Source of the DNA: Bacteroidales bacterium UBA5762 | GTDB lineage: Bacteria > Bacteroidota > Bacteroidia > Bacteroidales > TTA-H9 | DNA: 46,072 bases | Reading direction: 5' to 3' | Assembly: GCA_002418865.1 (NCBI GenBank) | Contig: DIEY01000045.1 | Coordinates: forward strand, 1 to 46,072 | Shown here: positions 9,243 through 17,486 of the stretch, piece after piece | Position numbering within the stretch: position 1 is the first letter of the stretch | Layout of the letters: each line of letters starts with the position of its first letter | Notes under the pieces: generated by a model | Told to the model about the DNA's origin: nothing | Database searches by the model: none | What the model saw: the letters and a program-made list of their open reading frames with translations, nothing else | Position numbers and translations under genes: made by a program

Positions 9243-11522
9243 ATGAACATGAATAATAATATTAAAGAAATGAAATCAACATTAAAATATGTGTTATTAA
9301 TTAATTTTATATCGATGAGTTTTACTTTTGTGAAATCTCAGCCTCCTATGGAGGAATTTATCACTGGGTCTGTAAAAGGAAAGAATGAAAAGGGTCAGAT
9401 CATTCCTTTGCCTTATGCGAACATTTATTGGGTTGGAAGTCAGAAAGGAACGGTTGCTGACGGAGATGGAAATTTTATTATTCAGAAAGAAAGAAATGGA
9501 GATAGCAGATTAGTAGCTTCTTATGTGGGGTATGTGAGCGATACTTTAAATAGCGACAAAAACGACTCTCTCGTTGTTTTTTTATTAAATGAAGAAAGCA
9601 CTTTTCTCCATCAAGTTGAAATAAAAGCTCGACAAGAAAATTATTTTATTAGTCAACTTAGCACTATAAAAACGGAAAATATCACAAGCAGTGGATTACA
9701 ACAGTTGGCATGTTGTAATTTGTCGGAGAGTTTTGAAAATAGTGCCACTGTTGATGTAGGATATGCGGATGCAGTTTCGGGAGCCAAGCAAATTCAGATG
9801 TTAGGATTAGCTGGAATCTACACTCAGTTGATGTTCGAAAACATGCCTTTTCTTAGGGGAATGGGATCTCCTTATGGGCTCAATTTTGTTCCTGGGCCAT
9901 GGATGCAGTCGATACAGGTTAGTAAAGGAACCAGTTCTGTCATCAATGGATTCGAATCGATTACGGGCCAGATTAATATAGAATATTTAAAGCCCGAGCA
10001 TTGGGATGATCGTCTTTACGTGAATTTGTTCGGGAATTCGGAAGGTAGAGCTGAAGTAAATGTACTTACAAAAGCCAAACTGGCTGAGGCTCTTTCTACG
10101 CTCATCATGCTGCATGGGTCAATGCTGACCAATGAAATGGATAACAACAACGATGGTTTTATGGATTTACCACGAAACAGACAACTTAACTTTTTCAATC
10201 GCTGGACTTATGATTATGGTGAATTAGGACATTCTCAGCTCGGTATCAATGTGATAGATGAGTATCGTTTTGGAGGTTCTATGGGAGCTCATGATGATCC
10301 ATTATGGCGTCAGCATGGGCTTTATGCTTCGGAGGTAAACACTAGACGATATCAGGGATTTTTGAAATCGGGATTCAGATTGGATGAATATGGACATAAT
10401 AGTATTGGTTTTCAGGCTTCAGGAGTCATTCATACGCAGGATGCTTATTTTGGAGATAGGTTTTATAATGCCCAGCAGCAAAGTTTGTATGGAAATTTGA
10501 TTCTTCAGTTAGAACCTGGACACAGCGAACAACATAAAATTAGCACTGGAGTGAGCTTTCAATATGATAGAATCAATGAGGATTTTTGGCAAGATACCTT
10601 AGAACGCAGTGAAAACATACCTGGCGTATTTATTCAATATACTTATGAAAGAGGTGAAAATCTTACGATGATAGCTGGAGCACGATTAGATTATCACAAT
10701 ATTTATGGAAGCTTGTTCACTCCACGGATTCATTTGCGTTGGCAAATTCGCCCTTCGCTCATATTGAGAGCTTCGGCCGGCAAAGGATACCGCTCGTCTA
10801 TCCCTTTGGCCGAGAATCTTGGTTATCTTTCCAGTTCAAGGGAAATAATTCTGGAGTCTAATCCGGATTTGGAGGAAGCATGGAATTATGGATTGAATAT
10901 CACAAAGACCTGGCCATTGAAGGATGAAAGAAATATAGAATTTACCCTTGACTTCTATCGTACATATTTTATACATCAAATCGTTGCCGATGCTGAATTT
11001 TCGGCTCGCAAACTGATTTTTCACAATCTCGAAGGTGAATCCTATTCCAATAGTCTGCAAACCGAATTACATATTGAACCTGTAGAAAGATTGAAGGTTT
11101 TAGCAGCTTTCAGATTCAATGATGTTAAAATTACGATGAATGATGTTTTGATCGAAAAACCTTTTGTCAGCAAATACAAGGGTTTAATCAATCTTTCGTA
11201 CAATACGCGATTCGAAAAATGGCAGTTCGATTTTACTGGTCTTTACAACTCAAGTGTTAGAATTCCGTTTACTGGTGATAATCCCATCGAATATCAGTTG
11301 CCAGAAAGTTCACCCAATTTTTTAATATTTCATGCACAAATAACTCGTAGATTCAAAAAATGGGAGATTTATGCCGGAAGTGAAAATTTAGGTGACTATA
11401 GGCAAAAAAATCCTATTTTGCAAGCAGATGATCCCTTTGGCCCTTATTTCGATGCTTCTCTCATCTGGGGGCCATTAAATGGTAGAATGATTTATGCTGG
11501 ACTTAGATGGAAAATTATATAG
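9243..11522 (+). CDS. TonB-dependent outer-membrane receptor, probably for metal
   Basis: Protein of 759 residues with a signal peptide (MKSTLKYVLLINFISMSF...VKSQ). That peptide begins at the third methionine, so the true start could be 9270 rather than 9243. The order is: carboxypeptidase-regulatory-like beta-sandwich (about 40-120, with PYANIYWVGSQKGTVADGDG), plug domain (about 125-250, including VSKGTSSVINGFESITGQI) and a 22-strand type barrel to the C-terminus. Such receptors import ligands through the outer membrane using TonB-ExbBD energy. The substrate is not shown by the sequence. The HYC_CC_PP-like protein before it and the HMA protein after it suggest a metal or metal chelate, perhaps copper. 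The 286 bases separating it from the upstream gene hold only a short imperfect stem (CGAAGC/GCTTCG near 8962). Confidence 0.88.
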   Translation: MNMNNNIKEMKSTLKYVLLINFISMSFTFVKSQPPMEEFITGSVKGKNEKGQIIPLPYANIYWVGSQKGTVADGDGNFIIQKERNGDSRLVASYVGYVSDTLNSDKNDSLVVFLLNEESTFLHQVEIKARQENYFISQLSTIKTENITSSGLQQLACCNLSESFENSATVDVGYADAVSGAKQIQMLGLAGIYTQLMFENMPFLRGMGSPYGLNFVPGPWMQSIQVSKGTSSVINGFESITGQINIEYLKPEHWDDRLYVNLFGNSEGRAEVNVLTKAKLAEALSTLIMLHGSMLTNEMDNNNDGFMDLPRNRQLNFFNRWTYDYGELGHSQLGINVIDEYRFGGSMGAHDDPLWRQHGLYASEVNTRRYQGFLKSGFRLDEYGHNSIGFQASGVIHTQDAYFGDRFYNAQQQSLYGNLILQLEPGHSEQHKISTGVSFQYDRINEDFWQDTLERSENIPGVFIQYTYERGENLTMIAGARLDYHNIYGSLFTPRIHLRWQIRPSLILRASAGKGYRSSIPLAENLGYLSSSREIILESNPDLEEAWNYGLNITKTWPLKDERNIEFTLDFYRTYFIHQIVADAEFSARKLIFHNLEGESYSNSLQTELHIEPVERLKVLAAFRFNDVKITMNDVLIEKPFVSKYKGLINLSYNTRFEKWQFDFTGLYNSSVRIPFTGDNPIEYQLPESSPNFLIFHAQITRRFKKWEIYAGSENLGDYRQKNPILQADDPFGPYFDASLIWGPLNGRMIYAGLRWKII

Positions 11523-11623
11523 AAATGAATAGAGTCGATCTATAAAATAACAAAAACCTTTTACTGTATGAAATACAATGAATGGATGAGAATATATTAA
11601 TCAAACCTTAAAATACAATAAAT

Positions 11624-11986
11624 ATGAAAAGAATAATAATGTTTTGTCTGTTGTTTTCTTTTTTGAGCATTTATGTTCAGGCACAGAATGCTAACAAAGA
11701 AGAAAAAATTGTGATTAAGACCTCAGCTCAGTGCGAGCAGTGTAAAGAGCGCATCGAAAAAGCTTTGGCTTACGAAAGAGGCGTTAAGAAAGCGGAATTG
11801 AATCTTGAAACCAAGGAGGTTTCGGTATGGTACAAACCGAGCAAGACCACGCCCGAAAAAATTCGCAAGGCCATCAGTTTAGTTGGGTATGATGCTGACG
11901 ATGTAACTGCCGAACCCAAGGCATACAGTAAGTTACCTGCTTGCTGCAAGAAGCCTGATGATCCTTTGCATGAAGAGCATAAGTGA
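11624..11986 (+). CDS. Exported heavy-metal-associated (HMA) domain protein
   Basis: Protein of 120 residues with a cleavable signal peptide (to about AQA20). The mature part is one ferredoxin-like HMA domain (about 27-95) with the metal-binding CxxC at C37-C40 in TSAQCEQCKERI, as in MerP/CopZ-like metallochaperones. A C-terminal tail with CCKK and a His/Glu end (HEEHK) may give a second binding site. It probably binds Cu(I) or a similar ion in the periplasm and hands it on. It lies 101 bases after the TonB receptor on the same strand, probably co-transcribed, and just before a strong hairpin. The metal identity is inferred from the family. Confidence 0.85.
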   Translation: MKRIIMFCLLFSFLSIYVQAQNANKEEKIVIKTSAQCEQCKERIEKALAYERGVKKAELNLETKEVSVWYKPSKTTPEKIRKAISLVGYDADDVTAEPKAYSKLPACCKKPDDPLHEEHK

Positions 11987-12009
11987 AGATGAGGAGTTAA
12001 TTTTGAGAT

Positions 12010-12043
12010 ATTTGTGGGCGGCCGCTTGCGGCCGCCCACAAAT
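12010..12043. terminator. Perfect GC-rich hairpin, probable bidirectional terminator
   Basis: Two 16-base arms (ATTTGTGGGCGGCCGC and its exact complement) are separated by TT. It stands between the convergent HMA gene and Xaa-Pro aminopeptidase gene, 23 bases from the first and 25 from the second. There is no long T run, but the stem is very stable for such AT-rich DNA. Each arm contains GCGGCCGC. Confidence 0.7.
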
Positions 12044-12068
12044 CAATACTTATTGTCTACTTAGTATT

Positions 12069-13475
12069 CTACTTGGAATCTCCAATCGATTTTGCTGCCT
12101 CTTCTTCTACTTCTTTTACCGTCTTGGGGATGCCAGGGCCTAAAACCCGACAGCCATTGTTGGTTATCAAAATATCGTCTTCAATGCGTATGCCTCCAAA
12201 ATCGAGATAAGCTTCAACTTTTTGATAGTCAATAAATTGGTCGAACTTGTTTTGAGCCTTCCATTGCTGGATGAGTGCTGGGATAAAATAAATTCCAGGC
12301 TCATCGGTAACTACATGTCCAGGTCTTAAACGCTTTGCCATTCTTAGTGAACCTAATCCGAATTGCGTACTACGGCTAATTTCTTCATCATATCCTACTA
12401 AGTCTTCTCCTAAGCCTTCAAGGTCATGCACGTCGAGGCCCATTTGATGGCCAAGACCATGGGGGAAAAACAAAGCATGAGCACCTGCCACAACAGCCTC
12501 ATCCACATCTCCTTTCATTAAGCCTAAATCCCTTAAACCCGCTGCAATAATGCGGGATGCCTCCCAATGAACATCTCGGTAAAAGACATTGGGTTTTGCG
12601 GTTTCTATGACTTTTAAATTGGCGTTCAGCACAATTTCATAGATCTCCTTTTGTCGGCTGTTAAATTTTCCACCAACTGGAGTTGAACGAGTAATATCAC
12701 TGCAATAACCATCTTCCGATTCACATCCAGCGTCGGAAACAATTAAGCGACCTTCGGTAAGGACATTGCCGTGATAATGATTATGAAGCGTTTGTCCGTT
12801 AATAGATAAAATAGTAGGGAAGCTTGTCCCATTAGCATACTCAAAAGCAATGCCTTCCATTCTCCCAAAGATCTGCCTTTCGATGATGCCTGGCTTGGCC
12901 ATTCGCATAGCCGTTGTATGCATCAGACTGGCAACGCTTATCATCTTTTCAATTTCTTCAATCTCTTCTGCTTTCTTTATTTCGCGAAGTTGGACGATTG
13001 CCTTCATCAGCTCAAGTGAAGCATAAGCCTTGAGGAACATTGGTTTTATTCCCAATAAGATAGAAATCCACTGAGCAGTGTCTGCACGATAAGGAGGAAC
13101 AAAATGAATTTTTCTTCCTGCATGTATAGCATCCGATAGATAAGTGGCCAATTGGCTTAAGGAGCGTGTGTCTGAAACATTAATCAAAGAAGCTCTTTCC
13201 TTCATCGAAGGCTGTGGCCCCATCCAGATAATGTCGTCCATGCTGGGTTCATCGCCAAAAAGTATATCTGTTCCTTTGTCGAGATCAATAATCCCGGCCA
13301 AGTCGGCCTGATTCAGGCCAAAAAAATATAAGAAATTACTATCTTGCCTGAAATGATAAGTATTAGCAGGATAATTCATAGGTGCCTCGACATTGCCAGG
13401 AAAAAAGATTATTCCATTTCCCATTAACTCACGCAAAGCCTTGCGACGATTGGAATAAATTTGTGATTTTAACAT
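12069..13475 (-). CDS. pepP: Xaa-Pro aminopeptidase (aminopeptidase P, M24 family)
   Basis: Metallopeptidase of 468 residues that removes an N-terminal residue preceding proline; cytoplasmic, no signal peptide. Residues 1-150 form the AMP_N domain and about 170-450 the pita-bread M24 domain. The five metal ligands are all visible: D248 (SDAGCES), D260 (CSDITRS), H343 (HGLGHQMG), E392 (TDEPGIY) and E432 (IRIEDD). The HNHYHGN segment around 231 is also typical. The length fits the family. It is transcribed alone toward the hairpin at 12010-12043. The exact peptide preference cannot be read from the sequence. Confidence 0.93.
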   Translation of the reverse strand: MLKSQIYSNRRKALRELMGNGIIFFPGNVEAPMNYPANTYHFRQDSNFLYFFGLNQADLAGIIDLDKGTDILFGDEPSMDDIIWMGPQPSMKERASLINVSDTRSLSQLATYLSDAIHAGRKIHFVPPYRADTAQWISILLGIKPMFLKAYASLELMKAIVQLREIKKAEEIEEIEKMISVASLMHTTAMRMAKPGIIERQIFGRMEGIAFEYANGTSFPTILSINGQTLHNHYHGNVLTEGRLIVSDAGCESEDGYCSDITRSTPVGGKFNSRQKEIYEIVLNANLKVIETAKPNVFYRDVHWEASRIIAAGLRDLGLMKGDVDEAVVAGAHALFFPHGLGHQMGLDVHDLEGLGEDLVGYDEEISRSTQFGLGSLRMAKRLRPGHVVTDEPGIYFIPALIQQWKAQNKFDQFIDYQKVEAYLDFGGIRIEDDILITNNGCRVLGPGIPKTVKEVEEEAAKSIGDSK

Positions 13476-13617
13476 AATACTGTTATTTAAAAATTGATAG
13501 AAAGACCAGATAAGCTTGCAACATTTTAATCTTAATATTACAAGTAAAATTGATGAGGCTAAATTAAGGCTTTCTTTCGGGTTGAGATTTCTGTTGGGTA
13601 AATTATGAAAAGGTTGA

Positions 13618-13630
13618 CGGCCTCAGGCCG
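13618..13630. other. Short stem-loop CGGCC-TCA-GGCCG
   Basis: A five-base-pair GC stem lies 50 bases beyond the glutathione peroxidase stop. On the minus strand the T run precedes the stem instead of following it, so it is at best a weak terminator for that gene. Confidence 0.3.
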
Positions 13631-13679
13631 AAAAAACACCACATTCTAACTCCGTCATGCCGTCATCCTCATATATCTC

Positions 13680-14216
13680 CTATTCAGTGCTTTGAGTTAT
13701 CCATCGAATAATTTCGTCATCGAGAGGCGAGGTGCGTGGTGGCAACATCTTGACTAATCGGCCATTTTCATCGATAAGGTATTTCTGAAAATTCCACTCT
13801 ACTTCCGAATCCATGACTCCATTTTCCGATTTACTAGTCAACCAGCGGTAGATAGGATGCATATCCTCCCCTTTCACCGAAATCTTCGACATCATGGTAA
13901 AAGTTACACCATAATTGGTAGTACAGAAATTTTTGATCTCACCATCGGTTCCTGGTTCCTGATTTAAGAAATTGTTGGCCGGAAAGGCAATTATTTCGAA
14001 GTTCTTGTCGCGGTATGTATCATATAATTGTTGAAGCTTCTCATATTGAGGAGTAAGCCCACATTTACTTGCTACATTTACAATCATCAACTTCTTCCCT
14101 TTGAACGAAGAAAAGTCCACTGTTTTACCATCTATGTCTTTGGCCGTGAAATCATAGATGCTCTTTGGTTGAGGTTGTGAACTGAAAAATAGTCCAATCA
14201 CCATTAAGAATATCAT
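13680..14216 (-). CDS. Exported glutathione peroxidase-family peroxidase
   Basis: Protein of 178 residues that reduces hydroperoxides. A short N-terminal hydrophobic stretch (2-12) suggests export or membrane anchoring. The peroxidatic residue is C52 in NVASKCGLT (cysteine, not selenocysteine). W141-N142 in EWNFQKYL completes part of the active site. C98 in NFCTTNYGVTF sits where the resolving cysteine of thioredoxin-dependent members lies, so thioredoxin rather than glutathione is the likely reductant. The usual catalytic glutamine in the FPCNQF motif is replaced: the segment reads FPANNF (N82). It is a single gene upstream of, and in line with, the aminopeptidase gene, 204 bases away. Confidence 0.9.
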   Translation of the reverse strand: MIFLMVIGLFFSSQPQPKSIYDFTAKDIDGKTVDFSSFKGKKLMIVNVASKCGLTPQYEKLQQLYDTYRDKNFEIIAFPANNFLNQEPGTDGEIKNFCTTNYGVTFTMMSKISVKGEDMHPIYRWLTSKSENGVMDSEVEWNFQKYLIDENGRLVKMLPPRTSPLDDEIIRWITQSTE

Positions 14217-14801
14217 ATAAGTTTTGTATTAATAGGTTTGCATTTTTAACAAAACTCAAAATAAGATTGTTCAAGATTGGGGAAATTAAGTTCTTCGCAA
14301 GAATATCCTCTTTTAAATAAAGAGTTAATACTTGGTTTGAGTATTAGAGCTATTCCCTGTGAATTTTATCAAGCATTTCTTTATATTTTCTTGATACAAT
14401 CTACTACATCTGTTTAATTTCAGAGATAAGTATATATTGATGAAACAAAAATTTATTTCAAGTGTTTTAATATGTTGGGGTGAGATATGGAATTGTCATA
14501 TCTTTACAAACTGTTTCTGACAAGCTTTTATAATTCATAAATGTGTTATAGCTAACCCTTCAAAGTAAATTCATAATGTGCATCTTAATAGCTAAAGATG
14601 ACTTTCCAAGAAGTTGTAACCATGATTTCAAGGGTCATTTTTCATCTTTTATCAAAAAGTTACCAAAAAAGACGCAGAAACGAAATTAATGGTTAACCAT
14701 GTAGAATCAGGAATTAATTATAGATAATTAACACAATTTGAGCTAGCATTGAACATAAAACGCATTAAATAAATTAAGAAACAATCATTAATCACACATC
14801 T
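14217..14801. other. AT-rich intergenic region between divergent genes
   Basis: This 585-base stretch separates the glutathione peroxidase gene and the split T9SS gene. It should hold promoters for both, but I see no TAnnTTTG box in a fitting place. A 26-codon frame beginning at 14440 has no family resemblance. No RNA gene or repeat was recognised. Confidence 0.5.
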
Positions 14802-16301
14802 ATGTATAAATCATTACTTTCCACTTTAGCCTTTTTGTTAATTTTCATTTTAACGGGCTTTGCACAAAACGAAGTGGTATATCCAACTTCTATAACTAAG
14901 GCAGTATATTTTGATGTTAGTTTACCTCTACGGGATATTATTCCTATTCCACCTCAAGAAGCTGATAGGACTTGGAAGAATGGGGTAGTGAAGAATTTTT
15001 TAAATCTACGTCAACCCGACACAACACCTGTTGTGGACATGGTAGCACAAAGATATCAGGGGAAATGGATCAGTAGGGGAATAGGCGTTAACATCAACGG
15101 TGTAGGGAATATTAACAATGTTATGCCACCCGATACAGAGGGGGATGTGGGTCCCAATCATTATTTTCAGATGATTAATTTGTCGTTTCAGATCTTCGAT
15201 AAAAATGGAGCTTCCGTATATGGACCAGCTGCAAATAGTACGATCTGGAGTGGATTTCCGGGTCCATGGGCAGGCACTAACGACGGTGATCCTATCGTTC
15301 TTTACGATGAATTTGCCGATCGCTGGATTGCCTCACAATTTGCTCTTCCTAATTATCCTAATGGCCCATTTTGGGAACTTATAGCTATAAGTACTTCACC
15401 CGATCCAACAGGGAGTTGGTATCGTTATGCTTTTCAATTTACCGATATGCCTGATTATCCTAAACTAGGGGTGTGGAACAATGCTTATTTATTGACAGTC
15501 AATCGTTTTTCTTCTGGAAGTACCACTTATAAAGGCGTAGGGGCATATGCACTCGAACGCTCCAAAATGCTTATAGGCGACCCTAATGCAGCCATGATTT
15601 CTTTTACTTATGGAACAAATGGCCCTTATAGTATGTTGCCAGCCGATGCTGATGGAACCTTACCTCCCGAAAATGAACCTGCCTATTTTGCATATAAAAG
15701 TGATCCTAACCAGCTGGTAATTTATAAGATGAACATAGATTGGGCTAATCCTACAGCTTCGACCTTTGGAATTGATCAATCTATTCTTGTTGCCTTCTAT
15801 AGTTCTAATATCTCGGGTATTCCCCAACCTGGTACTACTCGTAAGCTCGATCCCATTACCGATCGCCTGATGTTTAGATTGCAATATAGAAATTTTGGTT
15901 CCCATGCTAGTATGGTTACTAATCATACTGTAAATGTCAGTGGTACAGCTGGAGTGAGATGGTATGAAGTGAGGAAGACTCCAACAACCTCGTGGTCGCT
16001 ATATCAACAAGGGACCTATGCTCCTGATAATGTGAATCGTTGGATGGGTTCTATTGCCATGGATGCTTTTGGAAACATTGCCTTAGGTTACTCCGTTTCA
16101 AGTTCGACGGTCTATCCTGGGATTCGTTATACTGGACGTCTGGTAAGTGATTCCTTAGGAGAAATGACAATAGAGGAGACTACCATAGTTAACGGTGGAG
16201 GCTCACAAACTGGAGGATTTATGGGGAATGGCCGATGGGGTGATTATTCTTCGATGTCAATTGATCCTTCAGCCCCTGCCACTTTTTGGTACACTCAATA
16301 A
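14802..16301 (+). CDS. N-terminal part of a nonsense-interrupted T9SS-secreted protein
   Basis: Frame of 499 codons beginning with a signal peptide (YKSLLSTLAFLLIFILTGFAQ). The body contains blocks such as MPPDTEGDVGPNHYFQM, GDPIVLYDEFADRWIASQF and WYRYAFQFTDMPDYPKLGVW. These recur in large Bacteroidota extracellular proteins of unknown function, probably beta-propeller-like. The frame stops at TAA (16299-16301) right after ATFWYTQ. The downstream frame at 16305 is in the same reading frame and continues the expected sequence, so the two look like one gene of about 870 codons cut by a single stop. Without readthrough this half would be exported by Sec but would lack the sorting domain needed to leave the cell. 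Confidence 0.8.
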   Translation: MYKSLLSTLAFLLIFILTGFAQNEVVYPTSITKAVYFDVSLPLRDIIPIPPQEADRTWKNGVVKNFLNLRQPDTTPVVDMVAQRYQGKWISRGIGVNINGVGNINNVMPPDTEGDVGPNHYFQMINLSFQIFDKNGASVYGPAANSTIWSGFPGPWAGTNDGDPIVLYDEFADRWIASQFALPNYPNGPFWELIAISTSPDPTGSWYRYAFQFTDMPDYPKLGVWNNAYLLTVNRFSSGSTTYKGVGAYALERSKMLIGDPNAAMISFTYGTNGPYSMLPADADGTLPPENEPAYFAYKSDPNQLVIYKMNIDWANPTASTFGIDQSILVAFYSSNISGIPQPGTTRKLDPITDRLMFRLQYRNFGSHASMVTNHTVNVSGTAGVRWYEVRKTPTTSWSLYQQGTYAPDNVNRWMGSIAMDAFGNIALGYSVSSSTVYPGIRYTGRLVSDSLGEMTIEETTIVNGGGSQTGGFMGNGRWGDYSSMSIDPSAPATFWYTQ

Positions 16302-16304
16302 TAT

Positions 16305-17417
16305 ATGCAATCCACTAGTTCTCAAGGCTGGAAAACACGTATTGCTTCTTTTTCGTTCGAAAACGTGTTTGCCGTTACGCTTACTGCTAATCCCGATCAC
16401 ATTTGCTTTGGCGATTCATCTCAATTAAATGCTTTGGCCATGGGTGGGACTGGTAGTTATACCTATTCCTGGACTTCTTATCCCGAAGGCTTTTTCTCGA
16501 ATCAGCCCGATCCCTGGGTTAGTCCGACTGATACAACTATTTATATTTGCCAGGTAATCAATGGAAGCGATACCATTAGTGATAGCATTTCTGTTTTTGT
16601 AAATCTTCCTCCTATGGTATGGGTGGGGAATGATACCGTAATATGTGCCAATAATACACTTCAGCTTAATGCTTTAGCTGCAAACTACGACTCACTTATG
16701 TGGTTTACTTCGGGCGATGGAACTTTTTCCGCTACCAATACTACTACCCCAATTTATACCCCGGGTGCAGGTGATATTGCCAACGGAAATGTTAATCTGA
16801 GTCTTTATGCTACTGCACTTACTGGTTGTCCCGGTCCCGCCATCGACGAAATGACCTTGAATATTACTCCTTTACCTATTGTTTCGGCTGGTATCGATAC
16901 TTTAATATGTTTCTGGGAACTTCCCTTTGGTTGTCTCGGCGAAGCCTCCAATACTAGCTCGGTTTATTGGACTACCTATGGAGACGGAAGCTTCGACAAT
17001 CCTGAAAATTTGAATGCGAGTTATTTTGCAGGCCCTAATGACAAGGCTAATGGCAGTGTTATCCTAAAACTTTCTGGTCAACCTATATCCCCTTGTGTTG
17101 ATGATGTTTCCGATGAAATGACTCTTTATCTCGACCCTTGCGTGGGAATAGTCGAAAACAGTTCTCCCGATTTCAAACTGCAGATACAACCTAACCCAAA
17201 CAATGGAAATTTCTTCCTTACGTTGAATACGTCAAAATCTATTGAAATCGTTGTAAGCATAATCGATAGCAAAGGGAATGAAGTATATCGTAATTCGTTA
17301 TCTTCGTCTCAACTTCAACAATATCCGATAAATCTCGGGAATTTATCTTCAGGGATTTATCTGTTGAAGGTTGAGAGTAAAATTGGTAATGCTTCTGCAA
17401 AAATTATTTTGAAGTAA
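16305..17417 (+). CDS. C-terminal part of the interrupted protein, with Ig-like repeats and T9SS sorting domain
   Basis: Frame of 370 codons in the same phase as the preceding one, separated from it only by TAA and TAT. Its first residues (SQGWKTRIASFSFENVF) look like the middle of a protein, not a start, and there is no signal peptide. It contains a PKD/Ig-like unit (about 27-100). Two similar repeats of roughly 90 residues follow, each with DT-x-IC, a W-x-T/S-x-GDG-x-F block and an A/K-NG segment. The last 80 residues (IQPNPNNGNF ... GIYLLKVES ... KIILK) are a type A T9SS sorting domain, which normally directs secretion and cell-surface attachment. Translated alone it would not reach the periplasm. 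Confidence 0.75.
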   Translation: MQSTSSQGWKTRIASFSFENVFAVTLTANPDHICFGDSSQLNALAMGGTGSYTYSWTSYPEGFFSNQPDPWVSPTDTTIYICQVINGSDTISDSISVFVNLPPMVWVGNDTVICANNTLQLNALAANYDSLMWFTSGDGTFSATNTTTPIYTPGAGDIANGNVNLSLYATALTGCPGPAIDEMTLNITPLPIVSAGIDTLICFWELPFGCLGEASNTSSVYWTTYGDGSFDNPENLNASYFAGPNDKANGSVILKLSGQPISPCVDDVSDEMTLYLDPCVGIVENSSPDFKLQIQPNPNNGNFFLTLNTSKSIEIVVSIIDSKGNEVYRNSLSSSQLQQYPINLGNLSSGIYLLKVESKIGNASAKIILK

Positions 17418-17433
17418 AAATCTATATTTCTCT

Positions 17434-17470
17434 AAGCGGCCTCATCAATTGAAAATTGATGAGGCCGCTT
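17434..17470 (+). terminator. Perfect 17-base-pair hairpin terminator
   Basis: Arms AAGCGGCCTCATCAATT and its exact complement flank the three-base loop GAA. The hairpin begins 16 bases after the stop of the T9SS gene. A short CCTTT follows instead of a long T run. Its right arm overlaps the likely promoter of rlmN. Confidence 0.7.
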
Positions 17471-17482
17471 CCTTTAACTTTG
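17456..17482 (+). promoter_or_regulatory. Promoter of rlmN
   Basis: TTG at 17456-17458 lies inside the terminator arm and is followed after 16 bases by TAACTTTG (17475-17482), a TAnnTTTG box. The rlmN ATG begins four bases after the box. Confidence 0.5.
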
Positions 17483-17486
17483 GAAT

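Noticed and set aside
14440..14520. A 26-codon frame beginning MKQKFISSVLICWGEIW in the gap before the split T9SS gene
   Set aside because: The start resembles a signal peptide, but the frame ends at once and no family is recognisable; probably chance.
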